A DNA stretch of 64,000 nt from Rosettibacter firmus. GTDB lineage: Bacteria > Bacteroidota > Ignavibacteria > Ignavibacteriales > Melioribacteraceae. Within the stretch, counting starts at the first letter, position 1; each line of letters opens with the position of its first letter. Shown here piece by piece: positions 46,482 to 56,013 of this stretch. Both the position numbers and the translations under genes were made by a program. The notes below the pieces were generated by a model that saw only the letters and a list, made by a program, of their open reading frames with translations, searched no databases and was not told the origin of the DNA. Location of the stretch: contig NZ_JAYKGJ010000001.1 in assembly GCF_036860695.1 (NCBI RefSeq), positions 1,488,001 to 1,552,000 of the forward strand. The letters are read 5' to 3'.

Positions 46482-47606
46482 ATGCATAAAAATTTTTACC
46501 TTGCTCTACTTGGAATAGGAATAGGCGGAATTGGTTTTGGATTAATTACACCTGTTACAGTTCTACTGCTTGAACAAAATAAAGCTCCAGCAATTATTAC
46601 GGGAAGCATTACAATGGTCGGCTATTTAAGCGTGGTCATTTTTTCTCCTGTAGCAGGATTGTTAATTAATAAATATAATCTTAAAAAAGTTCTTGGTACT
46701 GGATTGTTTTTATGGTCAATAGGAGCATTAGCACATATATTCTGGTACATAATTCCATTACTTTATTTAATAAAATTTTTGATGGGAATAGGGGGAACAT
46801 TAATTTTTGTTTCAACAGAAGTTATAATAAATTATTATAGTGATGAAAATAATAGAGGAAAAAATGTTAATCTTTATGCTGTAATTTTATCGATAGGAAT
46901 TGCACTCGGTTCAATTTTAATCTGGACAATTAAAATAGCTACGTGGTTGCCTTTTGTTATAGGTGCACTTGTTATGTTGTCTGTTTTTTTATTTCAAGTA
47001 ATATTTTTTGAAGATATAAATGTTAATCACAATAATAGCAGAATAGCAAAAATCTCATTTACCAGTTTACCTTTGTTGAGTATTATTGCACCAGCAGTTT
47101 ATGGATTTTTTGAATCATCAATTATTGTGGTTATACCGATGTATGGTTTAAGAAATCTGTTTAATGTAAATCAGGTTTCTTATTTTATTGCATCTTTTGT
47201 TACAGGTGGAATAGTGTTACTTTACTTTATAGGTTTTATTAGTGATATCATCAATAGACAAAAATTACTACTCTTTATTTTCTTCCTTTTGAGTAACCTG
47301 CTTATTCTACCATCTATTTATAATAATTTTATTTTTTTGATTATAACTTTCTTTCTAATCGGTGGAATGATTCCAGCAATTTATACTGTTGGATTAAGTT
47401 ATACAATAGAGAAGGTCGAAAAACAATTTATAGCACAAGCAAATGGTTATTATATAATGATGTATGGAATAGGAACAATTGCAGGACCATTTATTGGTGC
47501 ATTACTGGTTGATATAAACAAGCAATTTGGTTTCTGGTTGTTTTCGGCAATTCTTTGCTTTCTCTTGTTTGCCTTTTTTAGATGGTATGGAAAACAAAAT
47601 TCGTAG
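46482..47606 (+). CDS. MFS transporter
   Basis: A 374-residue major-facilitator protein with about 11-12 helices and no sizeable soluble domain. GIGIGGIGFGLITPVTVLLL opens TM1, and the loop after TM2 reads LINKYNLKKVLG, a weak form of the GxxxDRxGRK motif. It resembles drug or sugar exporters of the DHA type, but the substrate is unknown. I prefer the ATG at 46482 over an in-frame TTG six bases earlier. It is transcribed away from the U32 gene and lies 54 bases before the kinase operon. Confidence 0.8.
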   Translation: MHKNFYLALLGIGIGGIGFGLITPVTVLLLEQNKAPAIITGSITMVGYLSVVIFSPVAGLLINKYNLKKVLGTGLFLWSIGALAHIFWYIIPLLYLIKFLMGIGGTLIFVSTEVIINYYSDENNRGKNVNLYAVILSIGIALGSILIWTIKIATWLPFVIGALVMLSVFLFQVIFFEDINVNHNNSRIAKISFTSLPLLSIIAPAVYGFFESSIIVVIPMYGLRNLFNVNQVSYFIASFVTGGIVLLYFIGFISDIINRQKLLLFIFFLLSNLLILPSIYNNFIFLIITFFLIGGMIPAIYTVGLSYTIEKVEKQFIAQANGYYIMMYGIGTIAGPFIGALLVDINKQFGFWLFSAILCFLLFAFFRWYGKQNS

Positions 47607-47660
47607 TATGTTTACTTGAATGATTTTATTATTTTAGAACAAAGTTAATAATCTATTTTA

Positions 47661-49553
47661 ATGCCTAATAAGAACATAAATATAATTGAAAGTCTAAATA
47701 ATATAGATACTCCAGTACTTATAAATTTTATAGATAAACATCAAATTGCCAACGATAAGCTTAAAAACTTATTTGAAATATCATACGATCCTAATAATGA
47801 TTTCTGGAATACAATAAAATTTTATGATGTACAAAATAATTTATTGACTCTCGAAGAATTACCTTTCATTAAAGCCGCAAAAGAAAAAAGAAGTATTCCT
47901 TTTTTTAGATTAAAATACCTGGATAAAAATTCTTCTGAAAAATATTTAATTGTTAACTCAATATTTATTCAGGATAAAAGCGAAGAGTCTTTTGTTATAT
48001 CCTTATTTAGTGATGTAACAAAAGAAATTGGTATTGAACAAATACTTAAAGAATCGCTTGGTAGCATACAGGCAGTTTTATATTCTACTAATGCAGATGG
48101 AAGTGAATATTATTTTATAAGTGATGCTGTACGACAACTTTTTGGATTTACTCCAGAAGAAATTTATAACAATAAATTTTTAATACTGAGAACAATCGAA
48201 AAAGAACACTTCAAAAATTTTAGAGAGTTTATTGATAAGTTAAGGACAGGTGAAGCTTCGGTAGTTGAATATAAGATGAAAGATCGCTTTGGAAAAGAAC
48301 ACTGGGTAAGACATACAGGAATTCCAATTATTAGAAACGAAAAAGTTATTCGTGTGGTGGGAATTATTCTGGATATTACAGAAGAAAAAATTACAAGACT
48401 TCGTCTTGAAAACTCAGAAGAAAAATTTAGAATGCTAATTGATACTGCAGACGATTTAATTTTTATATTGAATGGCTTTGGTTATTTCAATATGGTTAAT
48501 AAAAATGGTGCTAATGCTCTTGGATATAGACCAGAAGAAATGATAGGAAAACATTTTTTAGACTTTGTTGATAAAGAAGATGAATCAAAAATTGCAGAAG
48601 CATTTTCAAAAATCTTAACAACTCAAGAAAAAGTTATTTTTGAAGTTTCCTTTATCGATCGATTCGAAAAGAGTATTACATTCGAAATCCACGCAAAACC
48701 AATGATTATTGATGGCGAAGTAGCTGGGATGATAAGCATAGGAAGAAATATTACAAATAGAAAACTTTATGAACAGAAAATAAAAGAACTGAATGCAAAA
48801 TTAATTGAAGCAAATAGAATTATTTCCATTGAGCGAGAAAGAGCACGACAGAAAATCACCTTGCTCGAAGAACTAAATAAACTGAAAAGCGAATTCGTTT
48901 CGAATATTTCACACGAATTAAGAACACCACTTGCATCGGTAGTAGGTTTTGCTGAGACCATTGCTACCGATTCTGATCTCCCAAAAGAAACCATCAAAGA
49001 ATTCAGCGAAATAATTTTAAGCGAAGGCAGAAGACTTGCAAAAATAATAAATGATGTTTTGGATTTTTCAAGATTGGAAACAGGTCAAGAAGAATTAAAA
49101 AAAGAAGAATTCGAAATTCAAAAACTTATTGATGAAGTAGAATCAGATTTTAAAAACGAAATAAATCAAAAAGAATTAGTTTTATCGAAAGAATATCCAC
49201 AAAAGGAAGTTAAAATTTATGCAGATAGAAAAAGATTAAAACAGGCACTCGATAATCTTGTTTCAAATGCAATCAAGTATACACCTAAAGGTGGAAGAAT
49301 TAATTTAATGGTCAACGATTTTGAAAAAGAAATTGAAATTACAGTAAGCGATACTGGAATTGGAATACCAGAAAAAGAACTTCCCAAATTATTTCAAAAG
49401 TTTAGTAAAATTTATAGACCAAATGCACCAGTATCAGGAGCGGGAATGGGACTGGCAGTTGTTAAACAAATTATTGATTTGCATAAAGGTGTTATAAGGG
49501 TTAAGAGCGAAGAAAATAAAGGGACAACATTTATTATAAGATTACCAAAATAA
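47661..49553 (+). CDS. Cytosolic PAS histidine kinase
   Basis: A 630-residue kinase with no membrane segment. Two clear PAS domains (about 135-245 and 255-370, with PAC-like VVGIILDITEEK and MISIGRNITNRK) follow a divergent N-terminal region that may hold another PAS. HisKA contains the His of FVSNISHELRTPLASVVGF (about residue 419), and HATPase_c has the N box (LDNLVSNAIKYTP) and G boxes (DTGIGIPEKE, GAGMGLAVVKQI). It is 15 bases upstream of the NtrC-like regulator, its probable phosphorylation partner. Confidence 0.9.
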   Translation: MPNKNINIIESLNNIDTPVLINFIDKHQIANDKLKNLFEISYDPNNDFWNTIKFYDVQNNLLTLEELPFIKAAKEKRSIPFFRLKYLDKNSSEKYLIVNSIFIQDKSEESFVISLFSDVTKEIGIEQILKESLGSIQAVLYSTNADGSEYYFISDAVRQLFGFTPEEIYNNKFLILRTIEKEHFKNFREFIDKLRTGEASVVEYKMKDRFGKEHWVRHTGIPIIRNEKVIRVVGIILDITEEKITRLRLENSEEKFRMLIDTADDLIFILNGFGYFNMVNKNGANALGYRPEEMIGKHFLDFVDKEDESKIAEAFSKILTTQEKVIFEVSFIDRFEKSITFEIHAKPMIIDGEVAGMISIGRNITNRKLYEQKIKELNAKLIEANRIISIERERARQKITLLEELNKLKSEFVSNISHELRTPLASVVGFAETIATDSDLPKETIKEFSEIILSEGRRLAKIINDVLDFSRLETGQEELKKEEFEIQKLIDEVESDFKNEINQKELVLSKEYPQKEVKIYADRKRLKQALDNLVSNAIKYTPKGGRINLMVNDFEKEIEITVSDTGIGIPEKELPKLFQKFSKIYRPNAPVSGAGMGLAVVKQIIDLHKGVIRVKSEENKGTTFIIRLPK

Positions 49554-49568
49554 ATTACGAGGGAAGAA

Positions 49569-50939
49569 TTGGAAAAATTAATTTTTATAGTTGACGATGA
49601 AGAATCGATATTGAAAATGTTAACACATTGGTGTAAAAACCAATGGGGCTACAAAGTAAAAACATTTACTACAGGTTCAGAAGTTTTAAATGCACTTAAT
49701 GAAGAACCAGATTTAATTTTGCTTGACATAATGTTGCCTGATATAAATGGTAATGACTTATTAATTAAAATAAAACAATCTAATCCACAACTTCCAGTAA
49801 TTATGCTTTCTGCTCAGGGAAGTATTGAAGTAGCGTTAGAATCAATTCGTCTTGGAGCATTTGATTACTTTCCAAAACCACTCGATAAAAATAGACTCGA
49901 ATCTGCAATCAGGAATGCAATTAAAAATTATGATCTCGAAAGAGAATTAAAAAAGCTGAAAGAGAATATTCAAAAAGAATATAGTTTCGATAATATTGTA
50001 TCTGCAGATAAAAAAATGCAGGAAGCTTTTCGAATGGTTTCGAGAGTTCTGGATAATGATATAACTGTTTTAATTCAGGGAGAAAGTGGTACTGGAAAAG
50101 AATTAATTGCAAGAGCAATTCATTACAACGGGAAAAGAAAAAATGCTCCATTTGTTGTTGTAAATTGTGCTTCGATTCCACGTGAACTTTTAGAGAGTGA
50201 ATTATTTGGTCACGAAAAAGGTGCATTTACAGGTGCACATCAAAGAAAAATTGGAAAGTTTGAACTTGCAAATGGAGGAACAATTTTTCTTGATGAAATT
50301 GGTGAAATGGAAATGTCTCTTCAGGCAAAAATTCTCCGTGTAATTCAACAAAAAGAATTTGAAAGAGTTGGTGGTAACGAAGTTATTAAAACAGATGTAA
50401 GAATAATTTCTGCTACAAATAGAGATTTGAAAGAATGTGTGGATAAAAAACTTTTCCGTGAAGATCTATACTATCGATTGAGTTCATTTCCTATTTATAT
50501 TCCACCACTTAGAGAAAGAAAGGGTGACATTGTTGTATTGATTGATCATTTCATTAAACAACTTAATGAAAAACTCGGGAAGAATATTAAAGGAGTTACC
50601 AAAAATGCACTAAAACTTATGTACGATTACAATTGGCCTGGCAATGTAAGAGAACTTGAAAACACACTCGAACGATGTATGATTCTTACAGATGGAGATT
50701 ACATTGATGTTGATGTATTGCCAGATTCAATTACAGCTCAATCTGTTTCAATTGATAATAAAACTGCTTTGTTTGCAGACGATTCCCCCATTATTCCAAT
50801 TGAAAAACTAAAAGAGCAGGCTATACGTCATGCTCTTAAAGTAACAAATGGAAATATTGTTGAAGCAGCAAGAAAACTTAAAATTGGTAGAGCAACATTA
50901 TATCGTTTAATAGATAAATATAAATTAAACAGAAATTAA
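49569..50939 (+). CDS. NtrC-family response regulator (receiver, AAA+, Fis HTH), TTG start
   Basis: A 456-residue sigma54-dependent regulator. The receiver (1-120) has the phospho-Asp in LILLDIMLPD and its acidic pair in IVDDEESI. The AAA+ domain (145-385) has Walker A GESGTGKELIA, GAFTGA intact and Walker B GGTIFLDEIGE. The Fis-type HTH is at the end (GNIVEAARKLKIGRATLYRL). No ATG precedes the acidic pair, and a GAGGGAAG ribosome site sits just before TTG 49569, so a TTG start is probable. With the upstream kinase it forms a two-component pair that could drive sigma54 promoters such as the one at 44666. Confidence 0.92.
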   Translation: MEKLIFIVDDEESILKMLTHWCKNQWGYKVKTFTTGSEVLNALNEEPDLILLDIMLPDINGNDLLIKIKQSNPQLPVIMLSAQGSIEVALESIRLGAFDYFPKPLDKNRLESAIRNAIKNYDLERELKKLKENIQKEYSFDNIVSADKKMQEAFRMVSRVLDNDITVLIQGESGTGKELIARAIHYNGKRKNAPFVVVNCASIPRELLESELFGHEKGAFTGAHQRKIGKFELANGGTIFLDEIGEMEMSLQAKILRVIQQKEFERVGGNEVIKTDVRIISATNRDLKECVDKKLFREDLYYRLSSFPIYIPPLRERKGDIVVLIDHFIKQLNEKLGKNIKGVTKNALKLMYDYNWPGNVRELENTLERCMILTDGDYIDVDVLPDSITAQSVSIDNKTALFADDSPIIPIEKLKEQAIRHALKVTNGNIVEAARKLKIGRATLYRLIDKYKLNRN

Positions 50940-50952
50940 ATATGGAGCTTTT

Positions 50953-51294
50953 ATGAGTATATCAGAAGAAATAATTGGCGATATTGTTATTGAAACAATA
51001 AATTCTAATAGAGCTACATTAATCGAATCAGAAAACTTAAAAAAGCTGATATATGATAAAGTTGAAAAAGGTTATAAGAAAATTATAATTGACTTAAGTA
51101 ATGCTGAATTCATAGATTCAACTTTTCTTGGAGTAATTGTTAATGGACTTAAGAAAGTTGTAAGTCTTGGTGGTGATTTAAAACTTGTAGGATTTAAACC
51201 AGCTGTTCGTTCTATGTTTGAATTAACACGCTTATTTAGAGTTTTTGAATCTTATCCTGAATTACAATCAGCATTAAAAAGTTTTCAGAAATAA
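50953..51294 (+). CDS. STAS-domain protein (anti-sigma factor antagonist family)
   Basis: A 113-residue SpoIIAA/RsbV-like protein. The phospho-Ser is Ser56 in EFIDSTFLGVI. It is closely similar to the STAS protein at 44835. It lies between the NtrC-like regulator (13 bases upstream) and the receiver-PP2C phosphatase (24 bases downstream), which probably dephosphorylates it. The anti-sigma or other kinase partner is not in the window. Confidence 0.9.
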   Translation: MSISEEIIGDIVIETINSNRATLIESENLKKLIYDKVEKGYKKIIIDLSNAEFIDSTFLGVIVNGLKKVVSLGGDLKLVGFKPAVRSMFELTRLFRVFESYPELQSALKSFQK

Positions 51295-51318
51295 TATGGA
51301 GTTATAAAGTAATCTACT

Positions 51319-52461
51319 ATGGTCGAAAATAAATTTTCTGGAAAAATTCTACTCGTGGAAGATGAATTTAATATTGCAAAACTTTTAATACACAATTTAA
51401 GTAAAGCTGGTTTTGAGTGTGAACACGCAAATAATGGAATAGAAGGATTGAAATTAGCTCACGAGATTAAACCAGATTTAATTATAAGTGATATTATGAT
51501 GCCAGAAATGGATGGTTTTGAATTTAGAAGAGAATTATTAAAAGATCAGGAGCTAAAAAAAATTCCTTTTGTATTTCTTACAGCAAAAGGAGCAGAAGAA
51601 GATATTCTTAAAGGTTATGATTTAGATATAGAAGATTATATTATTAAAACATCCAGTCCAAAAGTTATTATTGCTAAAGTTTCTGCTATTCTAAAAAGTC
51701 TTGAGAAAGAAAGATCAAAAGTTGTGGACGAAGTACAAAAAGCTGCCGATACAATGGTTGCAACTGTTGTGCCTGATGCTCCACCAAAATTTGAAGGTCT
51801 AAAAATAAATCAGTGGTATCAACCTTTCAAAAATGTACCTGGCGGAGATTTTATCGATTATTTCAGTATTGACGAGAATAATTTTGTTGCAATTCTTGGT
51901 GATGTTATGGGCAAAAGATGGGGTGCATGGTATTTTGCTGTTGCTTATGCGGGATATGTAAGAAGTGCAGTTCGTTTTGTACTTCAATCAACTCAAGAAT
52001 ATAAACCAAGTGAAATACTTCAGAAAGTTAACGAAGCCGTGTATAACGATGAAAGAATATCAGAAGTTTTTATTACACTTTCAATTGTTGTTATTGACAC
52101 AAAAAATAAAATTGCAAAATATTCTGGAGCAGGAGATTTACCTATAATTTATAAATCATCAGACCAGACCAAATTGATTCAATCAAGTGGTTTATTACTT
52201 GGTTTTAGTCTTTCAGGTCAATATGAAGATAATGAAATAAAATTGACGGAAGGAGATGAAATAATTTTACTTACAGATGGTATAACTGAATCAAGAAATA
52301 AAAATGGTGAACAGTATGGACAGGATCGGTTATTGAAATTTATTAGTTCATTATCTTTAAATGACAACACAGTTGAAGCTCTGAAATCTGAAATCATGAA
52401 ATTTACAGATGGAGAACTTGAAGACGATGCAAGTGTAATTTCAATAAAACTTTCTACATGA
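51319..52461 (+). CDS. Response regulator with PP2C (SpoIIE/RsbU-type) phosphatase output
   Basis: A 380-residue protein. The receiver domain (8-125) has acidic residues in LVEDEFNI and the phospho-Asp in LIISDIMMPEMDG, and Lys in FLTAKGAEED. After a linker (125-160), a PP2C-type SpoIIE domain runs to the end, with metal-binding Asp residues in VPGGDFIDYF, LGDVMGKR, LLTDGITESR and LEDDASVISI. It converts phosphorylation into dephosphorylation of a STAS antagonist. It is the last gene of the kinase operon and converges on nhaA. Confidence 0.92.
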   Translation: MVENKFSGKILLVEDEFNIAKLLIHNLSKAGFECEHANNGIEGLKLAHEIKPDLIISDIMMPEMDGFEFRRELLKDQELKKIPFVFLTAKGAEEDILKGYDLDIEDYIIKTSSPKVIIAKVSAILKSLEKERSKVVDEVQKAADTMVATVVPDAPPKFEGLKINQWYQPFKNVPGGDFIDYFSIDENNFVAILGDVMGKRWGAWYFAVAYAGYVRSAVRFVLQSTQEYKPSEILQKVNEAVYNDERISEVFITLSIVVIDTKNKIAKYSGAGDLPIIYKSSDQTKLIQSSGLLLGFSLSGQYEDNEIKLTEGDEIILLTDGITESRNKNGEQYGQDRLLKFISSLSLNDNTVEALKSEIMKFTDGELEDDASVISIKLST

Positions 52462-52492
52462 GAATTATTACAATAAAATTTACAATTCTAAA

Positions 52493-53641
52493 TTATTCTT
52501 GATTATCTACAGGTTTTAATGTGAATCTAAGAATAATATATCCAATCATACCTGCGATGAGTGATGCTATTAGAATTGAAATCTTAGAATAATCTATAAT
52601 TCTTGGATTATCGAAAGCAAGTAAAGTTATAAAAATTGACATTGTAAAACCAATTCCAGCAATAAATCCAGCACCTGAAATATTAATCCACTTTAAATCA
52701 GATGGCAATTTACATAGACCCAGCAAAACACCTAAAAATGAAAAAAGTATAATCCCAAGTGGTTTACCTAAGAGCAAACCTGAAATTATTCCAATACCAT
52801 AATTATTTAATAAGTTGTTGTACCAGTCTGATTCTATAGCTATACATGTATTTGCGAGTGCAAAAATTGGCAATATTAAAAATGCAACAGGTTTATGTAA
52901 AAAATGTTGTAGATGATATGATGGTGATTCTTCATCTTTTTTATTAAAAGGAATTGCAAATGCAAGCAATACACCTGTTATAGTTGCATGAACTCCAGAA
53001 TTTAACATGAAGTACCACATTATTATTCCACCAATAATATATGGTAAAAGGCTATAAACTTTAAGTCTATTTAATAATAAAAGAATAGCAAAAATGCCCA
53101 GTGCAGTAAATAAATTTATAAAAGAAAGATCTGAAGTGTAAAAAATAGCTATAACTAAGATTGCACCGAGATCATCAATAACTGCAAGAGCTGTTAAAAA
53201 TATTTTTAATGAAGAAGGTACTCGTTTACCAAGTAACGATAATATTCCAATGGCAAATGCAATATCTGTAGCCATTGGGATACCTGCACCGGATTGAGTA
53301 TCGGTTCCAAAATTAAATAGTGTATAAATTGAAGCAGGAACAATCATTCCACCACCAGCAGCAAAAATTGGTAGAAGTGCATTTTTAATATCGGACAATT
53401 CACCTTTATAAATTTCTCTTTCTAATTCAAGACCAATTAAAAGGAAAAATATTGCCATCAATCCATCATTAATCCAGTGAGATAATGAGTGATTGGCAAT
53501 ATCATAATTCCAGAAATTAATGTAGATTGTTTGTAGTGGAGAGTTAGCAACAATAAGTGAAAGAGCTGTCATAATAACCAGAAGAATTCCACCTGCCTTT
53601 TCACTCTCAAAGAATTCTGTAAATAATTTTGTAAGCTTCAT
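52493..53641 (-). CDS. nhaA: Na+/H+ antiporter NhaA
   Basis: A 382-residue, about 12-helix antiporter. The ion-binding Asp pair lies in LAVIDDLGAILVIAIFYT (TM5, about residues 155-160), the pH-sensing amphipathic start is FFESEKAGGILLVIMTALSL, and GIPMATDIAFAIGILSLLGKRVPSSLK is the TM4 signature. It exchanges protons for sodium. Length and motifs are normal for NhaA. It is a single gene, convergent with the phosphatase gene. Confidence 0.95.
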   Translation of the reverse strand: MKLTKLFTEFFESEKAGGILLVIMTALSLIVANSPLQTIYINFWNYDIANHSLSHWINDGLMAIFFLLIGLELEREIYKGELSDIKNALLPIFAAGGGMIVPASIYTLFNFGTDTQSGAGIPMATDIAFAIGILSLLGKRVPSSLKIFLTALAVIDDLGAILVIAIFYTSDLSFINLFTALGIFAILLLLNRLKVYSLLPYIIGGIIMWYFMLNSGVHATITGVLLAFAIPFNKKDEESPSYHLQHFLHKPVAFLILPIFALANTCIAIESDWYNNLLNNYGIGIISGLLLGKPLGIILFSFLGVLLGLCKLPSDLKWINISGAGFIAGIGFTMSIFITLLAFDNPRIIDYSKISILIASLIAGMIGYIILRFTLKPVDNQE

Positions 53642-54104
53642 AAAATATTTATCTTATTTTTAAGATGAACAAAAAATATTATTAAGCATAATTGATAAAC
53701 AAATTGGTTATAACATTAAAGCTAAGTTTACTGTATGGTAAGTACATTATTGCTTTGATATTATTTTAATTATAATTCAACTAAACTTTTGTGCCTTTCT
53801 ATATCTGATTGAACTGGTTGATAAGTAAACAACAGATTTTTGTTAAAATGAAGCCATATAATAATTTCAAGTTAGATAAATTTATTTAAGAAAACAACAA
53901 AAGTTGTAGAACCAGCAATTTATTAATTACAAAAGAATGTTATAATCGTTTTCTTTCTTTTCAGAAAATTTAATCACTTAAAATGTTTTTGTTCTATTAA
54001 TCCAGGATTAATAGTTATATATCATATATTGATTTATTAATTTTTGAAAAACACAATTAACAGATAGATAAGAATAAAGAGAATTCTCATAAAAAAGGAA
54101 AAAT
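53642..54104. other. Intergenic region without recognised genes
   Basis: 463 AT-rich bases between divergent nhaA and the NAD-binding protein gene. I see no reading frame with coding character, no tRNA and no strong hairpin. It must hold both promoters. It marks the start of the accessory zone with decayed genes. Confidence 0.6.
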
Positions 54105-55073
54105 ATGAAACAAACAATTTTAGGAGCAGGCGGTTCAATAGGTATTGAACTAGCAAAAGCTCTGAAGGAATACACATCAGATATAAGACTGGTAAATAGA
54201 AACCCGGTAAAGGTAAGTTCAACAGATAGCTTATTTCCTGCAGACCTAACTATAAAAAATAATGTATTTGAAGCTATTAAAGGTTCGCAAGTTACTTATG
54301 TAACAATTGGTTTTCCATATAATACAAAAGTATGGAAAGAATATTGGGTTCCTTTCATTAAAAATGTAATCGAAGCTTGTTTGAAGTATGATTCAAGGCT
54401 TGTATTCTTCGATAATGTATATGCTATTGGAGGTGATAATGTAAATCACATAACAGAAAATTCACCAATAAGCCCAACAAGTAGAAAAGGTGAAATCCGT
54501 GCAGAAGTTGATAGACTTATTCTGGAAAATATTGACAAAAATAACTTGCAAGCAATTATAGCACGTGCACCAGATTTTTTTGGTGGGACTTCAAGAGAAA
54601 ACAGTGTTATTATAAATCTTGTGTATAATAATCTTATAAAAAATAAAAAAGCACAATGGCTCTGTAATGCTAAAGTTATTCATTCAATGGGATATGTTCC
54701 AGACCTTACTAAAGGAACAGCTTTACTTGGAAATACTCCACAGGCTTTCAATCAGATCTGGAATTTACCAACCGATCCGCAAAAAATTACAGGTGAAGAA
54801 TGGATAAATCTTTTTGCAACAGAATTAAAAAAAGTTAGTGAATATACTGTGGTTCCCAATTGGTTAATAAAGGGAATTGGATTATTTGTGCCTGTTATGA
54901 AAGAAATAGCAGAAATGAATTATCAGTATGATAGAGATTATTACTTTGATAGCACGAAATTTAAAAACTACTTTAAGTTCACTCCTACTTCGAATGCAAT
55001 TGCAGTAAAACAAACGATTAAACAAATAAAATATACAGAGATATCAGATGGTAAAAGAACAAAGAATCGCTAA
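54105..55073 (+). CDS. NAD(P)-binding Rossmann protein, NAD-dependent epimerase/dehydratase family
   Basis: A 322-residue atypical short-chain dehydrogenase. The dinucleotide motif ILGAGGSIGIELAKAL opens the protein, DNVYAIGG provides a possible active-site Tyr, and IIARAPDFFGG follows. It lacks an obvious YxxxK pair, so it may be an NmrA-like or non-catalytic binder. Its substrate is unknown. The ribosome site AAAAAGGAAAAAT is clear. It is the only intact plus-strand gene in the accessory zone. Confidence 0.75.
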   Translation: MKQTILGAGGSIGIELAKALKEYTSDIRLVNRNPVKVSSTDSLFPADLTIKNNVFEAIKGSQVTYVTIGFPYNTKVWKEYWVPFIKNVIEACLKYDSRLVFFDNVYAIGGDNVNHITENSPISPTSRKGEIRAEVDRLILENIDKNNLQAIIARAPDFFGGTSRENSVIINLVYNNLIKNKKAQWLCNAKVIHSMGYVPDLTKGTALLGNTPQAFNQIWNLPTDPQKITGEEWINLFATELKKVSEYTVVPNWLIKGIGLFVPVMKEIAEMNYQYDRDYYFDSTKFKNYFKFTPTSNAIAVKQTIKQIKYTEISDGKRTKNR

Positions 55074-55074
55074 C

Positions 55075-55336
55075 AGCCATTCGTTATAATGTGGACAAAT
55101 GTTGTTATATCAAGTGCAGTACTTCCATCAACTTGATGATGAAATACTTCTGAATCGCCATAACTTCTGAAGATTATTATTCAGGATATCCGGGAAATAC
55201 TCTTTAAATTTTTGTGTCAAGTGCTTTAAAATCTTTTAATGATGATACGAATAAAATATTTTCTTTTGAAATAACTACTTACACATTTTTGAATCCAATC
55301 TTTTTAGAAACTTCACGTAGTTTTTCATTCCACTTC
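55075..55336 (-). pseudogene. Degraded coding remnant, unidentified
   Basis: Read on the minus strand, two stretches look like real protein: WNEKLREVSKKIGFKNV followed by VVISKENILFVSSL and ALDTKI, with in-frame stops between them, and, in another frame further on, GDSEVFHHQVDGSTALDIT. Neighbouring decayed genes support a remnant rather than chance. I do not recognise the family. Confidence 0.3.
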
Positions 55337-55419
55337 TTAAAATTTTTTAAAGCAATTTAAATAACACATTGTAATGTGTTTTATAGATTTTTCATTATAT
55401 TGATTTTTGATTTCATCTC

Positions 55420-55948
55420 CGGCTATTTTGAATATTTTAAAACTACACCACCATTCGAAAGTTGCTGAGTAGAAACAAGAGAGCAATTTCTTAAATTTAT
55501 TCCCTGTCTGAAAAGAGGTCTTCATAAAATAATTGGTGCAATTATAATACGATATTCGTCAAAAAGATTATTGTTGATAAAAGTTTCAGAAAGATTGGCG
55601 CTTCCAAATACATCATATATCTATCGCCTTGTTCTTTTATTTTTTGATTTCAGTTGAAGCATTTCCTTTGATCAGAGTGGAATTATTCCGCTCTACTGAT
55701 TTCAATGTTTTTGAAAAAACGAGTTTAGGAATTTTATTCATCAGGTTAGTAATTACATCTTCTTTGGTCCAGTAAGCAACCATGCCTTCATAAGTTACAC
55801 GTCCAAAAACAAGAAAGTCTGCCAATTGTAATTGTTCAATGCTTAGTTGTTCAAGTTTTTTTCCTAAATTACTTTATGAAAAGATAAATCCCAGTTTTTA
55901 TTACCAAAGTATCCATCAAGTGTAATGAGGTTCCACAAGTTTTCTCAT
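55420..55948 (-). pseudogene. Dihydrofolate reductase family (RibD C-terminal-like) pseudogene
   Basis: Pieces of one protein lie in order but in different frames on the minus strand. They are MRKLVEPH; then LITLDGYFGNKNWDLSFHK; then LADFLVFGRVTYEGMVAYW to STLIKGNASTEIKK; then FGSANLSETFINNNLFDEYR and IIIAPIIL; then RPLFQTGNKFKKLL and ATFEWWCSFKI. This is the usual order of DHFR-like RibD_C proteins (LDGY, FGRVTYE, FGSA, EYRIIIAP, PLF). At least three frameshifts plus in-frame stops break it, so it cannot make a functional enzyme. Intact relatives are about 180 residues long and usually of unknown substrate. Confidence 0.8.
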
Positions 55949-56013
55949 GGTTTACTTTAAATGTTTAATTAAGAATTTAATTTGATTTCTTACATACTTG
56001 ATAGCAGAACTGT

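Noticed and set aside
55337-55525. Independent small gene on the minus strand
   Set aside because: Its start (RPLFQTGNKFKKLL, ATFEWW) matches the C-terminus of the broken DHFR-like protein, so it is part of the pseudogene.
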